Assembly (NCBI RefSeq): GCF_021650975.2
Contig: NZ_CP091285.1
Location: 1,178,001 to 1,242,000 of the forward strand
Reading direction: 5' to 3'
DNA: 64,000 nucleotides
DNA from: Flavobacterium jumunjinense
GTDB taxonomy: Bacteria > Bacteroidota > Bacteroidia > Flavobacteriales > Flavobacteriaceae
The notes under the pieces are model-generated. The model had not been told where the DNA came from. It made no database searches and saw nothing but the letters and a program-made list of their open reading frames with translations. The position numbers and the translations under genes are program-made. This document shows, in pieces, positions 19,857 through 28,641 of the stretch (position 1 is the stretch's first letter; each line of letters begins with the position of its first letter).

Positions 19857-20739
19857 AAGAACCCTAGCTATAATAGGGGCTACATTTGTTGCAATGATTT
19901 ATGGGTCAACGTTTACTATTGCGAAAGACGTAATGCCAACCTATGTACAACCCTTTGGTTTTATTCTAATTAGGAGTATTGGCGCTACTATTCTTTTTTG
20001 GCTATTGACTTTTTTTGCACCAAAAGAAAAAATCGACAAGAAAGACTTCCCAAGAATTATGGCTGCTGCTTTTTTTGGAGTTGCTTTTAATCAGCTAACT
20101 TTTTTCAAAGGCCTAAGCTATACTTCACCAATTAGCGCATCGGTAATAATGGTTACTGCTCCAATTATTGTATTAATATTATCTGCAATTCTTATTAAAG
20201 AGCGAATTGAAATAAAAAAGGTAATTGGAATAATTATTGGCCTAACCGGTACTTCAATTTTGATTCTTTACGGAAAATCTATTGGAAACAGTTCAAATGC
20301 AAATTGGGGAAACTTTTTAGTTTTTACTAATGCCTTTTCGTATGCGATTTATCTTATTATTGTAAAAAAATTGATTTCTAAATATCATGCATTTACTTTT
20401 ATAAAATGGATTTATTCATTTGGTTTACTCTTCGTAATTCCTTTCGGTTACTCTGAATTCAACGCAATAGAATGGCAGTCTATTCCTATTGATATTTACT
20501 ACAAAATTGGATTTGTTGTTTTCTTTACTACGTTTTTAGCCTACTTAATAAACTTAATGGCAATGAAGCAGTTAAAACCAACAACCCTTTCAGTTTTTAT
20601 CTATCTACAACCTCTTTTTGCAGCTAGTTTTGCTATTAGTTTAGGTAAAGATGAACTAAATTTAATCAAAATAACATCTGCAGTTTTAATATTCATAGGT
20701 GTTTATTTAGTGACACAAAAGAAAGCAACAAGCAATTAA
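19849..20739 (+). CDS. EamA-family drug/metabolite transporter
   Basis: 296 residues with ten predicted membrane segments and two EamA repeats; the first runs from MIYGSTFTIAKDVMP to ILSAILIKERI and the second ends FIYLQPLFAASFA...LIFIGVYLVTQKK. It exports or imports an unknown small molecule across the inner membrane. Translation probably couples to the ArsC-like gene by the 8-base overlap. Confidence 0.86.
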   Translation: MSKRTLAIIGATFVAMIYGSTFTIAKDVMPTYVQPFGFILIRSIGATILFWLLTFFAPKEKIDKKDFPRIMAAAFFGVAFNQLTFFKGLSYTSPISASVIMVTAPIIVLILSAILIKERIEIKKVIGIIIGLTGTSILILYGKSIGNSSNANWGNFLVFTNAFSYAIYLIIVKKLISKYHAFTFIKWIYSFGLLFVIPFGYSEFNAIEWQSIPIDIYYKIGFVVFFTTFLAYLINLMAMKQLKPTTLSVFIYLQPLFAASFAISLGKDELNLIKITSAVLIFIGVYLVTQKKATSN

Positions 20740-20786
20740 TATTCCATTATCAATATCTTTTTTTAGTTTTCTAGCAATACTATTAT

Positions 20787-20822
20787 CAAATTACTATTCT
20801 CTAATTACAAATTACTAACCAC
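20787..20822. repeat. Short AT-rich dispersed repeat (AATTACTA type)
   Basis: Contains CTAATTACAAATTACTAACCACTA-like units also found (either strand) at 21720-21800 and 56011-56054. Non-coding, between EamA and yicC. Confidence 0.5.
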
Positions 20823-20829
20823 TATTTCT

Positions 20830-20837
20830 TATCTTTG
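20830..20837 (+). promoter_or_regulatory. Candidate -7 box (TATCTTTG) for yicC
   Basis: TATCTTTG fits TANNTTTG, 20 bases before the yicC ATG. Confidence 0.4.
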
Positions 20838-20857
20838 AAATCTTTTTAAAGTAAAAT

Positions 20858-21718
20858 ATGATACTATCCATGACAGGCTTTGGTAAGGCTACGAAACAAT
20901 TACCAAACAAAAAGATTAATGTTGAAATAAAATCGTTAAATAGCAAAGGACTCGATTTAAACATGAGAATGCCTTCTATTTACAGGGAAATGGAATTAGG
21001 TCTACGTAATGAAATCTCTCAGAAACTAGAGCGTGGAAAAGTTGATTTTTCTTTATATATTGAAATCACAGGAGAAGAGACTTCTTCAAAAATAAATGCT
21101 CCAATTATAAAAGGATACATTAACCAGATGAAAGAAATTCTTCCTGAGGCTGATGTTACCGAATTAATGAAAATGGCTGTTCGAATGCCAGATGCATTAA
21201 AAATTGAACGCGAAGAGATAGATGAAAAAGAATGGAGTGATATTAAACTTGTAATTAACGACGCGTTAGAAAACATTGTTACTTTTAGAAAAGACGAAGG
21301 ATCTTCACTTGAAAAAGAGTTCCAATTGCGAATAGCAAATATTCGTTCGTACATGGATCAAGCTTTAATTTTGGATCCTGAACGTGTAAAAAATATCAAA
21401 GAGCGTTTACAAATAGCTATTGACGAACTAAAAGTGAACGTAGACGAAAATCGTTTTGAACAAGAATTAATCTATTATCTAGAAAAATTAGACATCACTG
21501 AAGAAAAAGTGCGTTTAAACAATCATCTAGATTATTTTCTAGAAACATTAAATGGCAACGAAGCTAATGGTAGAAAATTAGGATTCATTACTCAAGAAAT
21601 GGGAAGAGAAATCAACACTATGGGTTCTAAATCGAACCATGCTGAAATGCAAAAATTAGTTGTAATGATGAAAGATGAACTAGAAAAGATTAAAGAACAG
21701 GTTTTGAATGTACTATAA
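20858..21718 (+). CDS. YicC-family endoribonuclease
   Basis: 286 residues starting MILSMTGFGKA and ending in GxxLGFITQEMGREINTMGSK, the two hallmark blocks of the YicC family (YicC_N and DUF1732). E. coli YicC is an endoribonuclease that acts with PNPase on small RNAs. Located just before gmk, as in many genomes; the gap of 87 bases holds a dispersed AT-rich repeat. Confidence 0.92.
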   Translation: MILSMTGFGKATKQLPNKKINVEIKSLNSKGLDLNMRMPSIYREMELGLRNEISQKLERGKVDFSLYIEITGEETSSKINAPIIKGYINQMKEILPEADVTELMKMAVRMPDALKIEREEIDEKEWSDIKLVINDALENIVTFRKDEGSSLEKEFQLRIANIRSYMDQALILDPERVKNIKERLQIAIDELKVNVDENRFEQELIYYLEKLDITEEKVRLNNHLDYFLETLNGNEANGRKLGFITQEMGREINTMGSKSNHAEMQKLVVMMKDELEKIKEQVLNVL

Positions 21719-21719
21719 A

Positions 21720-21802
21720 AGTAATTAGTAACTAGTGGTTAGTAATTGGTCGATTTATGAAGACTTTTGCTAATTACTAATTATCAATCACTAATAACTA
21801 AA
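21720..21802. repeat. AT-rich dispersed repeat between yicC and gmk
   Basis: Two blocks, AATTAGTAACTAGTGGTTAG and TAATTACTAATTATCAATCA, in opposite orientation could pair as a loose stem. The same words recur at 20787-20822 and 56011-56054. Confidence 0.5.
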
Positions 21803-21805
21803 AAT

Positions 21806-22378
21806 ATGACTAAAGGAAAATTATTTGTGTTTTCTGCACCTTCGGGTTCAGGTAAAACAACAATAGTAAGACATTTATTAGAAAAAGAAGATTTAAACTT
21901 AGAGTTCTCTATTTCTTGTGCTACTCGTGAGCCAAGAGGTCAAGAAATAGATGGAACCGATTACTATTTTATTTCTTGGGAAAAATTTAAACAACACATT
22001 AAAGACGAAGACTTCATTGAATGGGAAGAAGTTTATACCGATAATTTCTACGGTACTTTAAAAGCAGAAATAGAACGTATTTGGGCTTTAGGCAAACATG
22101 TTATTTTTGACATTGATGTTGTGGGCGGATTACGTATTAAACACAAATTCCCTGAAGAAACGCTAGCTGTTTTTGTAAAACCTCCAAGTGTAGACGAATT
22201 GAAACGCAGGTTAAAATTACGATCTACTGAAAGTGAGGACAAAATCAATATGCGTATTGCAAAAGCTTCGGTTGAATTAGCGACTGCTCCACAATTTGAC
22301 AAAATCATTAAGAATTATGACTTAGATACAGCAAAAGAAGAGGCATATCAGTTGGTCAAGAATTTTTTGCAAAAATAA
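21806..22378 (+). CDS. gmk: Guanylate kinase
   Basis: Phosphorylates GMP to GDP. From the ATG at 21806 it has 190 residues starting MTKGKLFVFSAPSGSGKTTI with the P-loop near residue 10; the in-frame extension to 21767 is the dispersed repeat and is excluded. SCATREPRGQEIDGTDYYFIS forms the GMP-binding region, and RLKLRSTESEDKINMRIAKA is the lid. Confidence 0.95.
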   Translation: MTKGKLFVFSAPSGSGKTTIVRHLLEKEDLNLEFSISCATREPRGQEIDGTDYYFISWEKFKQHIKDEDFIEWEEVYTDNFYGTLKAEIERIWALGKHVIFDIDVVGGLRIKHKFPEETLAVFVKPPSVDELKRRLKLRSTESEDKINMRIAKASVELATAPQFDKIIKNYDLDTAKEEAYQLVKNFLQK

Positions 22379-22382
22379 TATT

Positions 22383-22463
22383 ACACAAAGCCTCGTAAAG
22401 ATGCACAGAGATACACAAAGACTTTGTGAAACTTAGCGAAAACTCTGTGAAACTCTGTGAAAC
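22383..22463. repeat. Degenerate CACAAAG/CTCTGTGAAA intergenic repeat
   Basis: A run of ACACAAAG, CACAGAG, ACTTTGTGAAAC and two CTCTGTGAAA units, the kind of low-complexity repeat seen between Bacteroidota genes. It separates gmk from nadD; no coding potential is seen. Confidence 0.55.
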
Positions 22464-22466
22464 AAT

Positions 22467-23048
22467 ATGAAAATCGGATTATACTTTGGGACTTTTAACC
22501 CTATTCACATTGGTCATTTAATTATTGCCAATCATATGGCTGAACATTCGGATTTAGATGAAATATGGATGGTTGTTACACCTCATAATCCTCATAAAAA
22601 GAAAAGTTCTCTTTTAGATGACTATCATCGTTTGCACATGGTTCATTTAGCAACAGAAGAATATTCACATATAAAACCTTCTGATATTGAATTTAAATTA
22701 CCGCAACCTAATTATACGGTGCATACTTTGGCTCATTTACAAGAAAAATATCCTAGCTATGAATTTTCTTTAATAATGGGTGAAGACAATTTGAATTCGC
22801 TACACAAATGGAAAAACTATGAAGTGATTCTTCAAAATCATGACATTTATGTTTATCCAAGATTAAATTCAGGAGAAATGGACGATCAATTTGTAAATCA
22901 TCCTAAGATTCACAGAATTGGTGCTCCAGTAATTGAATTATCATCTACTTTTATTAGAAAAAATATTAAAAACGGAAAAAATATTATTCCAATACTTCCT
23001 CCTAAAGTATGGAAATATATAGAACATAATTTGTTTTACACAAAATAA
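22467..23048 (+). CDS. nadD: Nicotinate(-nicotinamide) mononucleotide adenylyltransferase
   Basis: 193 residues. The nucleotidyltransferase motif GTFNPIHIGHLIIANHM near the start and SSTFIRKNIKNG near the end are diagnostic. It transfers AMP from ATP to NaMN (and in some cases NMN) to build NaAD or NAD+. It ends convergent with the NAMPT gene, whose product NMN is a potential substrate. A perfect terminator separates them. Confidence 0.93.
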   Translation: MKIGLYFGTFNPIHIGHLIIANHMAEHSDLDEIWMVVTPHNPHKKKSSLLDDYHRLHMVHLATEEYSHIKPSDIEFKLPQPNYTVHTLAHLQEKYPSYEFSLIMGEDNLNSLHKWKNYEVILQNHDIYVYPRLNSGEMDDQFVNHPKIHRIGAPVIELSSTFIRKNIKNGKNIIPILPPKVWKYIEHNLFYTK

Positions 23049-23078
23049 AAGAGTCTGATTTTAAAATCAGACTCTTTG
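23048..23078. terminator. Perfect palindromic terminator between nadD and nadV
   Basis: AAAGAGTCTGATTTTAAAATC continues to AGACTCTTT, a perfect inverted repeat with T-tracts on both strands, shared by the convergent genes. Confidence 0.88.
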
Positions 23079-23082
23079 TTTA

Positions 23083-24531
23083 TTACCTCACTCTTTTACG
23101 AATATCTTCCAAAGGATGATCTATCAATAATTTCCCATCTCTGAACACTTCTTTCATTTCGCCTTGTTGTTCTTCATACCAAGAAACATTATCGGTTAAG
23201 GTATAATTTCCGTCAATTAAATCGATTTTCATTAAGCCTTTTGCTGATTTTTTGGTTCCGTCATCTGTAATGGGATCTTTAAAAATGGCTCTTCCTTCTC
23301 CGTTTACTTCTCCGTAAGTCGCTTTCATGGCAAAGCCAAAAGTATCACGTGTGTTGTATTGATACGTAAACGAACCAATTCCTAAAACGACATTGGTAGA
23401 CGCAAATCCTTTTTTCTTTAACTCTTCACAAATTTGAGTCGCTCTCTCAATTGTAATACTATCGCCATAAATCGCTCCAATTTGCGGAATCAATTCTTTA
23501 TAGCCTTTTTCGTTTGTGGTTCCTCCAAATGTATCCCAAAGCAATTCTACTACACCTTTTCGTTCTTGTTCGGATTTTCCGTTTGGATTTCCGCATAAAA
23601 TTAGAATTGGGTCACCACTATCTGGGCGAACGACTACTTTTCCTTCTCTGCTTATAATTTCTTCTTTTAATCTTGGTAAATAATCCGTTAGTACTTTCCA
23701 CAAATCCCAAGTATCAGAAACGATAGAAACAATTCCTTTTGGATAGACTTCGCAAATTAATCTTTTGAAAGTGTCATATTCTCCTTCGGTTGTTCCCATA
23801 CACATAACAGAATGTTCAGTTGCTGCTACTGAACCACCTATTAATTCCTTATCTGAATTGGCATTATAATATTCTTCTAAAAATTCAATTGCTGGAATGG
23901 TATCTGTTCCTGTAAAACTCAATAAATGTCCGGCTGCTGAAATTACGGCTGCTTCAATTCCAGCCATTCCTCTCATAGAGAAATCGTGTGCTTGCCAATC
24001 TACAAATTCGGTGATCGAAGATGTTTCATTAGCATATTTATCCAATACTTTTCGGTATTGTTTCGCAATAGTAGCCGAATTACATGGCATCCAAACCACT
24101 GCTGATAATAAAGTTTCAAAATAGTTGGTTAACCAAAAGAATTCTGGTTTTGTATTGTACATCGTGAACATAGGTGTACGAATAGGCACAGAAACTCCTT
24201 CCGGCAAAGCTTTAAATACCATTGGAATATAACCTAAATCGTGTAAATCTTCAATATGTTGAATTCCAACTTGGTTTTCACCTAAATAATTATTGATTCT
24301 ACGGGCATATTTTTTAGCTACTTCTTCTTTTGGTTTATTAAAGAAATGCGTTTGAAAATCTTCTAGTATGTATTTTTTGATAAAATATTGTAAACCGAAG
24401 AAAACAACCTCATCAATACCTTCAATCCTTGATTTTCTTGGCGTCCAGTTGGAATAGACTAAGGTTGTTCCGTTTGGATATTGTCTTCTGTGGTCTACTT
24501 TGTAACCGTCGGTTAATAGTAATGGGTTCAT
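23083..24531 (-). CDS. nadV: Nicotinamide phosphoribosyltransferase (NAMPT)
   Basis: 482 residues, the usual length. Makes NMN from nicotinamide and PRPP, the first step of one-way nicotinamide salvage. Family blocks seen are DGYKVDHRRQYPNGT, WQAHDFSMRGMAG, the catalytic-histidine segment VAATEHSVM, VVRPDSGDP and GIGSFTYQYNTRDTFGFAMK. It is the last gene of the NAD/ADP-ribose array, four bases after the preceding stop. Since a Prs-like enzyme stands in the same locus, the phosphoribosyl donor may be made by its partner; a Namat-type substrate (ADPR-pyrophosphate) is an alternative I cannot exclude. Confidence 0.93.
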   Translation of the reverse strand: MNPLLLTDGYKVDHRRQYPNGTTLVYSNWTPRKSRIEGIDEVVFFGLQYFIKKYILEDFQTHFFNKPKEEVAKKYARRINNYLGENQVGIQHIEDLHDLGYIPMVFKALPEGVSVPIRTPMFTMYNTKPEFFWLTNYFETLLSAVVWMPCNSATIAKQYRKVLDKYANETSSITEFVDWQAHDFSMRGMAGIEAAVISAAGHLLSFTGTDTIPAIEFLEEYYNANSDKELIGGSVAATEHSVMCMGTTEGEYDTFKRLICEVYPKGIVSIVSDTWDLWKVLTDYLPRLKEEIISREGKVVVRPDSGDPILILCGNPNGKSEQERKGVVELLWDTFGGTTNEKGYKELIPQIGAIYGDSITIERATQICEELKKKGFASTNVVLGIGSFTYQYNTRDTFGFAMKATYGEVNGEGRAIFKDPITDDGTKKSAKGLMKIDLIDGNYTLTDNVSWYEEQQGEMKEVFRDGKLLIDHPLEDIRKRVR

Positions 24532-24535
24532 ATAA

Positions 24536-26179
24536 TTATGCTTTATTGTAATTAGTAAATTGATTTAACATTTCTTCTGATAAATTTATTCTTTTTCGCC
24601 ATGAAAATGGAGCAATGCATTTTAATAGTTTAGATAGGTTTTCGTCTTGACTGTTTGAAGGAATAAATTTTTTGTTCATTTCAGAAATATGTAAATCAAG
24701 CCATTCTTGAAAATTTGTATCATTTTTTAATAAATAATTTTTTGAAGAAATTAATGTATCAATATCTATAATAACTAAATCCTTAATTCTTGCTGAATCA
24801 TAATTAATTCCTAATTTATCTCTTATTTGCTTTTTGTAGTATTCATTTAAAATAAAATTTAATCCGTGAATATCAAAAATTCGTTCGCATAAAACCAAAA
24901 TTGGATATATTTTATTTGAATTTCCGTAATTTAGTTTGTTATCAAATTTAAATTCATTATTTATGATCTTTTCAATGTGTAACGTTAGTTGTTGAATACC
25001 TTTGGGAGTAATAAATTTTTCTTCTAGCGCCTTAATTAATTTCTCTAAATGTCTAGATTCTTTTACTTTTCCAGCAATCATGACATCTTTACACTCAAAT
25101 ATAAATATATCATTACTTTTTTTATTTCTTACATAGTAATCAGGTTCAAATTTTTCTTCTTTTTCCTTTCTTTCTAAAACGATATAATTTCCATTTTTAA
25201 AAATATCATCACAAATAGAATGAAATAAATGTTTTTCTGAAAATTCAAGATTGTAAAATGAAAAGAAATCTCCATACTCCTTAATAAGATTCACGTCATC
25301 TTTGAATGCTTTTATAATATTGAACTTTATTCCTTTATAAAATCGATCTACAACAAAAAGGAAGTCAAAATATGTATAATGGTTATCCGAGAGTTTAACA
25401 ATTGGATTTTCTTTTAATTTTTTAAAATCTTCGTCAATTTGAACATTATCAGAAATTAACGAATCAAAAAACAAAATATCCTTTTCTTCTATCACTTTAA
25501 ATTCATTGCTATTCTTTATTTTAGTCTCAATAAATATTGTGTATAGTAATTGGTGTATATTTTGTATTAGTTCAGACTCATCATTAAAACTAAATTGTGT
25601 AATTAAATTTCTCTTTAATTCTTCTAATCCTTTCTTCCCAAGGAAAACGAATAATTTTTCTAGTTTATATACTGTAGAATAGATGTATTTTATCAAGTCT
25701 TCATTATTTTTATCAGATTCAGTGTCTGCTAAAATAAATTTATTTAAAAGTATACTATATGAAAAATTCTCTTCAGGACTTATCTCTCCAAGGTTCATTA
25801 TATATTGAAGTCCAAAATTTTCTTTTTCTTCTAAATCTTCATTGATTGATAGAAAAGCTTTAAAAATATTTTCTTCAAATTCACTTATGTCAATATTCTG
25901 ATTTGTTAAATTCTGATTTTGAGAAAGAATAATCTCAATTATTTTTAAATATCCAATGTCACTTATAAAATCTATCTCTTCATATTTTAGTTTAGAGATT
26001 CTTTGATTAACATTATCCTGTATATCATTATCTGAAAAAAAATTATCTAACCTTAATGTATTGTTGTGTTTAAAGGGAATTATTCTTTTAATTTCCTCAA
26101 ACGGAATATTTTTTAAATATTCTATTGTGTCTTTTCTCGAATCATCGTAAACATCGGAATATTTTAATAAGTATGTCAT
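24536..26179 (-). CDS. Unrecognised protein with candidate PD-(D/E)XK nuclease site
   Basis: 547 residues, no family recognised. Mostly charged and helical, rich in Lys, Glu, Ile and Asn. Near residues 343-365 it reads KFEPDYYVRNK...IFIFECKDV: Asp347 followed by Glu362-x-Lys364 on hydrophobic strands is the spacing of PD-(D/E)XK nucleases, so a DNA or RNA nuclease is an inference. It lies 36 bases after the PurA-like stop and 4 bases before nadV, so it shares their transcript. Its lysine- and isoleucine-rich composition differs from its neighbours. A restriction-like or defence role would fit but is unproven. Confidence 0.6.
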   Translation of the reverse strand: MTYLLKYSDVYDDSRKDTIEYLKNIPFEEIKRIIPFKHNNTLRLDNFFSDNDIQDNVNQRISKLKYEEIDFISDIGYLKIIEIILSQNQNLTNQNIDISEFEENIFKAFLSINEDLEEKENFGLQYIMNLGEISPEENFSYSILLNKFILADTESDKNNEDLIKYIYSTVYKLEKLFVFLGKKGLEELKRNLITQFSFNDESELIQNIHQLLYTIFIETKIKNSNEFKVIEEKDILFFDSLISDNVQIDEDFKKLKENPIVKLSDNHYTYFDFLFVVDRFYKGIKFNIIKAFKDDVNLIKEYGDFFSFYNLEFSEKHLFHSICDDIFKNGNYIVLERKEKEEKFEPDYYVRNKKSNDIFIFECKDVMIAGKVKESRHLEKLIKALEEKFITPKGIQQLTLHIEKIINNEFKFDNKLNYGNSNKIYPILVLCERIFDIHGLNFILNEYYKKQIRDKLGINYDSARIKDLVIIDIDTLISSKNYLLKNDTNFQEWLDLHISEMNKKFIPSNSQDENLSKLLKCIAPFSWRKRINLSEEMLNQFTNYNKA

Positions 26180-26215
26180 TTTTCAACTTTTTTAGGATAA
26201 ATATTTGCCATTTCC

Positions 26216-27286
26216 TTACTTTATTATTTTAAAAAATTTAGATTCTGGTGCGTAAGAACCATAAATCGCGTCAAATTTAGTCTTTAATTTATCAAAATCA
26301 ACTTCTTGTTGGTATTGATCCAAACACGTTAGTACTAAATTATTTTTTGTTGCATTTGAATATATTTGGTCTATTCGCAAGGCGTGAAGTAACAACTCTT
26401 CGTCTAGTTTTCCAAATCGAAGTTCTTTTTGATATTCGTTGTACACACAGGTTTCTTCTTCATTATTTACCAATTGGATATTTTCTTCATTTGGCATCCA
26501 ACCACTTCCATGTCTAGTAGTGTAACATCTTGATACATAAAACAATTCTATATCTTGAATATCTAATTGCTTACAAATTTCTATTGCGTTTTTAGAAGTT
26601 GTGTTCGCATACGTTACATTAGGAAACACACCATGATCCATATCTAGCAAAATGCCTTGACTGCCTTCAAAGATAAAGGTTTCATAATTATTTAAAACTT
26701 CATAAGTAGTTATTTTCCAGTCTATTTTTTCAATACACTCTAAGAAATAAACTACTTCATTTTGTAACTGATTATCATTAGAAATGCCATAATAAGAAGC
26801 TATATTTTTCAATTTTTCAATCAGAAAATCTTTCGGACCTATTAAATCTATGGCAAATAACTTGTACGTACCTTCATTGCGCTTCATAGTTGCTCCAATT
26901 CCTTTTCCACAAGAACCGTGCGTTAAATTTTTAGTGTTATTTTGATTTTGCCAAACATCAAAAGGCGTGGTTACTTTGGCTAACGGATGAATATATAGTG
27001 TTGTATTTCCTTCTTTTTCCTTTAATTCTAGAAATTCATTATACAAAAGTGATGGATGAATAGTACAATGTTCACTAAAATAAGATGGTAAACCACGTAA
27101 AGCACCACTAGCAAAACTAGAATGTATGTGTTTTTTTTCGTTTAACATTACTGTATGTGCGGCTTGTTGTCCACCTGAAAAACGTATTACTATAGCTTCT
27201 GGGTTTTGGCTACAAAGGAAATCGGTTGTGATACCTTTTCCTTCGTCTCCAAATCCTAAACCAATAACCACTTTTGCTTTTTTCAT
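26216..27286 (-). CDS. Short, divergent adenylosuccinate synthetase homologue (PurA-like)
   Basis: 356 residues against about 430 for PurA. It keeps the GTP/IMP loop GLGFGDEGKG (catalytic Asp included) and the active-site His in GGQQAAHT, where PurA has GGHNAGHT. FEGSQGILLDMDHG...YANTTS and YTTRHGSG are recognisable. The C-terminal part is shortened. It may ligate aspartate to a different nucleotide. The Asp is not replaced by Ser, unlike phage PurZ. It abuts the VWA gene with no gap and lies in the NAD/ADP-ribose array; a housekeeping purA probably exists elsewhere. Confidence 0.75.
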   Translation of the reverse strand: MKKAKVVIGLGFGDEGKGITTDFLCSQNPEAIVIRFSGGQQAAHTVMLNEKKHIHSSFASGALRGLPSYFSEHCTIHPSLLYNEFLELKEKEGNTTLYIHPLAKVTTPFDVWQNQNNTKNLTHGSCGKGIGATMKRNEGTYKLFAIDLIGPKDFLIEKLKNIASYYGISNDNQLQNEVVYFLECIEKIDWKITTYEVLNNYETFIFEGSQGILLDMDHGVFPNVTYANTTSKNAIEICKQLDIQDIELFYVSRCYTTRHGSGWMPNEENIQLVNNEEETCVYNEYQKELRFGKLDEELLLHALRIDQIYSNATKNNLVLTCLDQYQQEVDFDKLKTKFDAIYGSYAPESKFFKIIK

Positions 27287-28168
27287 TTATAACATATCAA
27301 TATGGTCAAATCCTGTTGTTCCAGGAGTACTTAAATCTCCTGTTGATTCAGTTGTTCTTCCTGATTTTATTTTATGCTTCTCACAAATGATATTTTTAAT
27401 CACATCTGGAATAGTTTTATAATCTTCTACTGAAATACAATTTTCTCCTAGTACTTCTTTCCAACCAATTTCTGCCGATTGGGCTCTTGTAGAATGCAAA
27501 ACGCTAATGTGATAGACTTCGTATCGTTTTTTGGCTTCAGCCAATAATTCTAAATCGCTATACGTTTGTTCTCCACTTCCCATAATCTCTTTGATAGCAG
27601 AAGCTGGTAACACTTTTAAATTAGGTTCATCTCCAATTGTGAACAATAGTCCTTTTTGACCTCTTTTTTCGAAAGCATCAATTTTTGTATGAAACGCTGC
27701 AAAGTACCAAGCTAATAAATAACTTTCTCCTGCATTTCCACCACCACCAGATTCAATGTAGGTTCTAGTTAACCACATGTCTAGTTCTTCATCACCCGAT
27801 TCAAATTGGCCAACCTGCAACGGATAACCATCGCATTCGTGGTCTCCAATTCCTAAGAAAAGAAGTGCTGGATCTGGAACGCCACCATCTATAATTCCTC
27901 CCATTAGTTTTGGTAAACCTTCTTTTACTAATTCGTGAGGAATATGTCCCATACTTCCTGTTACGTCTAATCCTAAAATGATTGGGTACGAATTAGGATT
28001 TGCTTCAGAATCTCTAGCTTCTCTAAAGGTTACTCCATTAGGATTCATGGACTCATGAGCCATTCTTAATTTGTTCTGTGTAAAAATTTCATTAGCTGCT
28101 TTTGAAGCATATCCTTCTTTTGCTGCTTTACTTAACCGTGCACTAAAGTTATATTTTGTTCCTCCCAT
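27287..28168 (-). CDS. VWA-domain protein
   Basis: 293 residues, no signal peptide. A von Willebrand A fold is indicated by the metal-site motif LDVTGSMG (Asp68, Thr70, Ser72) after a beta-strand (YPIILG), and GLLFTIGDEPN further on. A glycine-rich loop ESGGGGNAGES lies between. It is sandwiched between a small coiled-coil gene (2-base gap) and the PurA-like gene (0-base gap), so the three look like a translation-coupled unit. VWA proteins of this cytoplasmic type usually act as metal-dependent protein scaffolds, often with ATPases or nucleotide enzymes. Confidence 0.72.
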   Translation of the reverse strand: MGGTKYNFSARLSKAAKEGYASKAANEIFTQNKLRMAHESMNPNGVTFREARDSEANPNSYPIILGLDVTGSMGHIPHELVKEGLPKLMGGIIDGGVPDPALLFLGIGDHECDGYPLQVGQFESGDEELDMWLTRTYIESGGGGNAGESYLLAWYFAAFHTKIDAFEKRGQKGLLFTIGDEPNLKVLPASAIKEIMGSGEQTYSDLELLAEAKKRYEVYHISVLHSTRAQSAEIGWKEVLGENCISVEDYKTIPDVIKNIICEKHKIKSGRTTESTGDLSTPGTTGFDHIDML

Positions 28169-28170
28169 GA

Positions 28171-28506
28171 TTAAAATGTTTTACCAAATAAGTATTCGTA
28201 TCTTGTTTTTGCTATTTCGAATTGGATTTTTAGGTTTCTGATATTCAAAGACAATTCAATGTCTCTTTGTACAAAAGTATCAGGATTGAAATCGGCAAAG
28301 GTTAAACTGTTTTTGTCTAATGGACTGATGTCGATACAACTTTCTTGTTCTCTTTCTAATCGTTTTATTTTTAATTCGATGTCTTCAATGCGTCTTTTAT
28401 AAATGAGTTCTGAGTCTTCTGCTATGGCTTTGGCTCTGTCTTCTCTTATTTGGTCGTTGTTTCTTCGTAAAGCGTCAACGAATCTTGGTTTTAAATCGTC
28501 ACTCAT
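28171..28506 (-). CDS. Small coiled-coil protein paired with VWA protein
   Basis: 111 residues, no recognised family. Two helical segments with heptad-like pattern, roughly residues 8-55 (charged, ending IKRLEREQES) and 80-111 (IELSLNIRNLKIQFEIAKTRYEYLF), separated by a loop. No cysteine cluster or catalytic motif. First gene of the downstream transcription unit, with a promoter and palindrome at 28582-28610. Probably a structural partner of the VWA protein. Confidence 0.6.
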   Translation of the reverse strand: MSDDLKPRFVDALRRNNDQIREDRAKAIAEDSELIYKRRIEDIELKIKRLEREQESCIDISPLDKNSLTFADFNPDTFVQRDIELSLNIRNLKIQFEIAKTRYEYLFGKTF

Positions 28507-28581
28507 ATTTTTAGTTTTTATAGTTTTTATAGTTTTGAAATATATGTGTTTTCTTGTTATTATTCTTTAGTTATTTCAACT

Positions 28582-28610
28582 CAAATATACGTTTGTAAAA
28601 GTTCTTTTAC
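28582..28610 (-). promoter_or_regulatory. Promoter with palindromic operator for the coiled-coil/VWA/purA-like/nadV unit
   Basis: Minus-strand TATATTTG (28582-28589) fits the -7 consensus. Just upstream, GTAAAAGAACTTTTAC (28595-28610) is a perfect 16-bp palindrome covering the -33 region, as for a repressor site. The predicted leader of about 70 bases holds three CTATAAAAA-like repeats. This suggests the 23,083-28,506 genes are a separate transcription unit from the sirtuin/macro genes upstream. Confidence 0.5.
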
Positions 28611-28641
28611 ATCATCATAAATAATGATTTTCTTGTCTAAT

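Noticed and set aside
26216..27286. Considered a phage PurZ (2-aminoadenylosuccinate synthetase)
   Set aside because: The catalytic Asp in GDEGKG is retained, whereas PurZ replaces it; no phage genes nearby.
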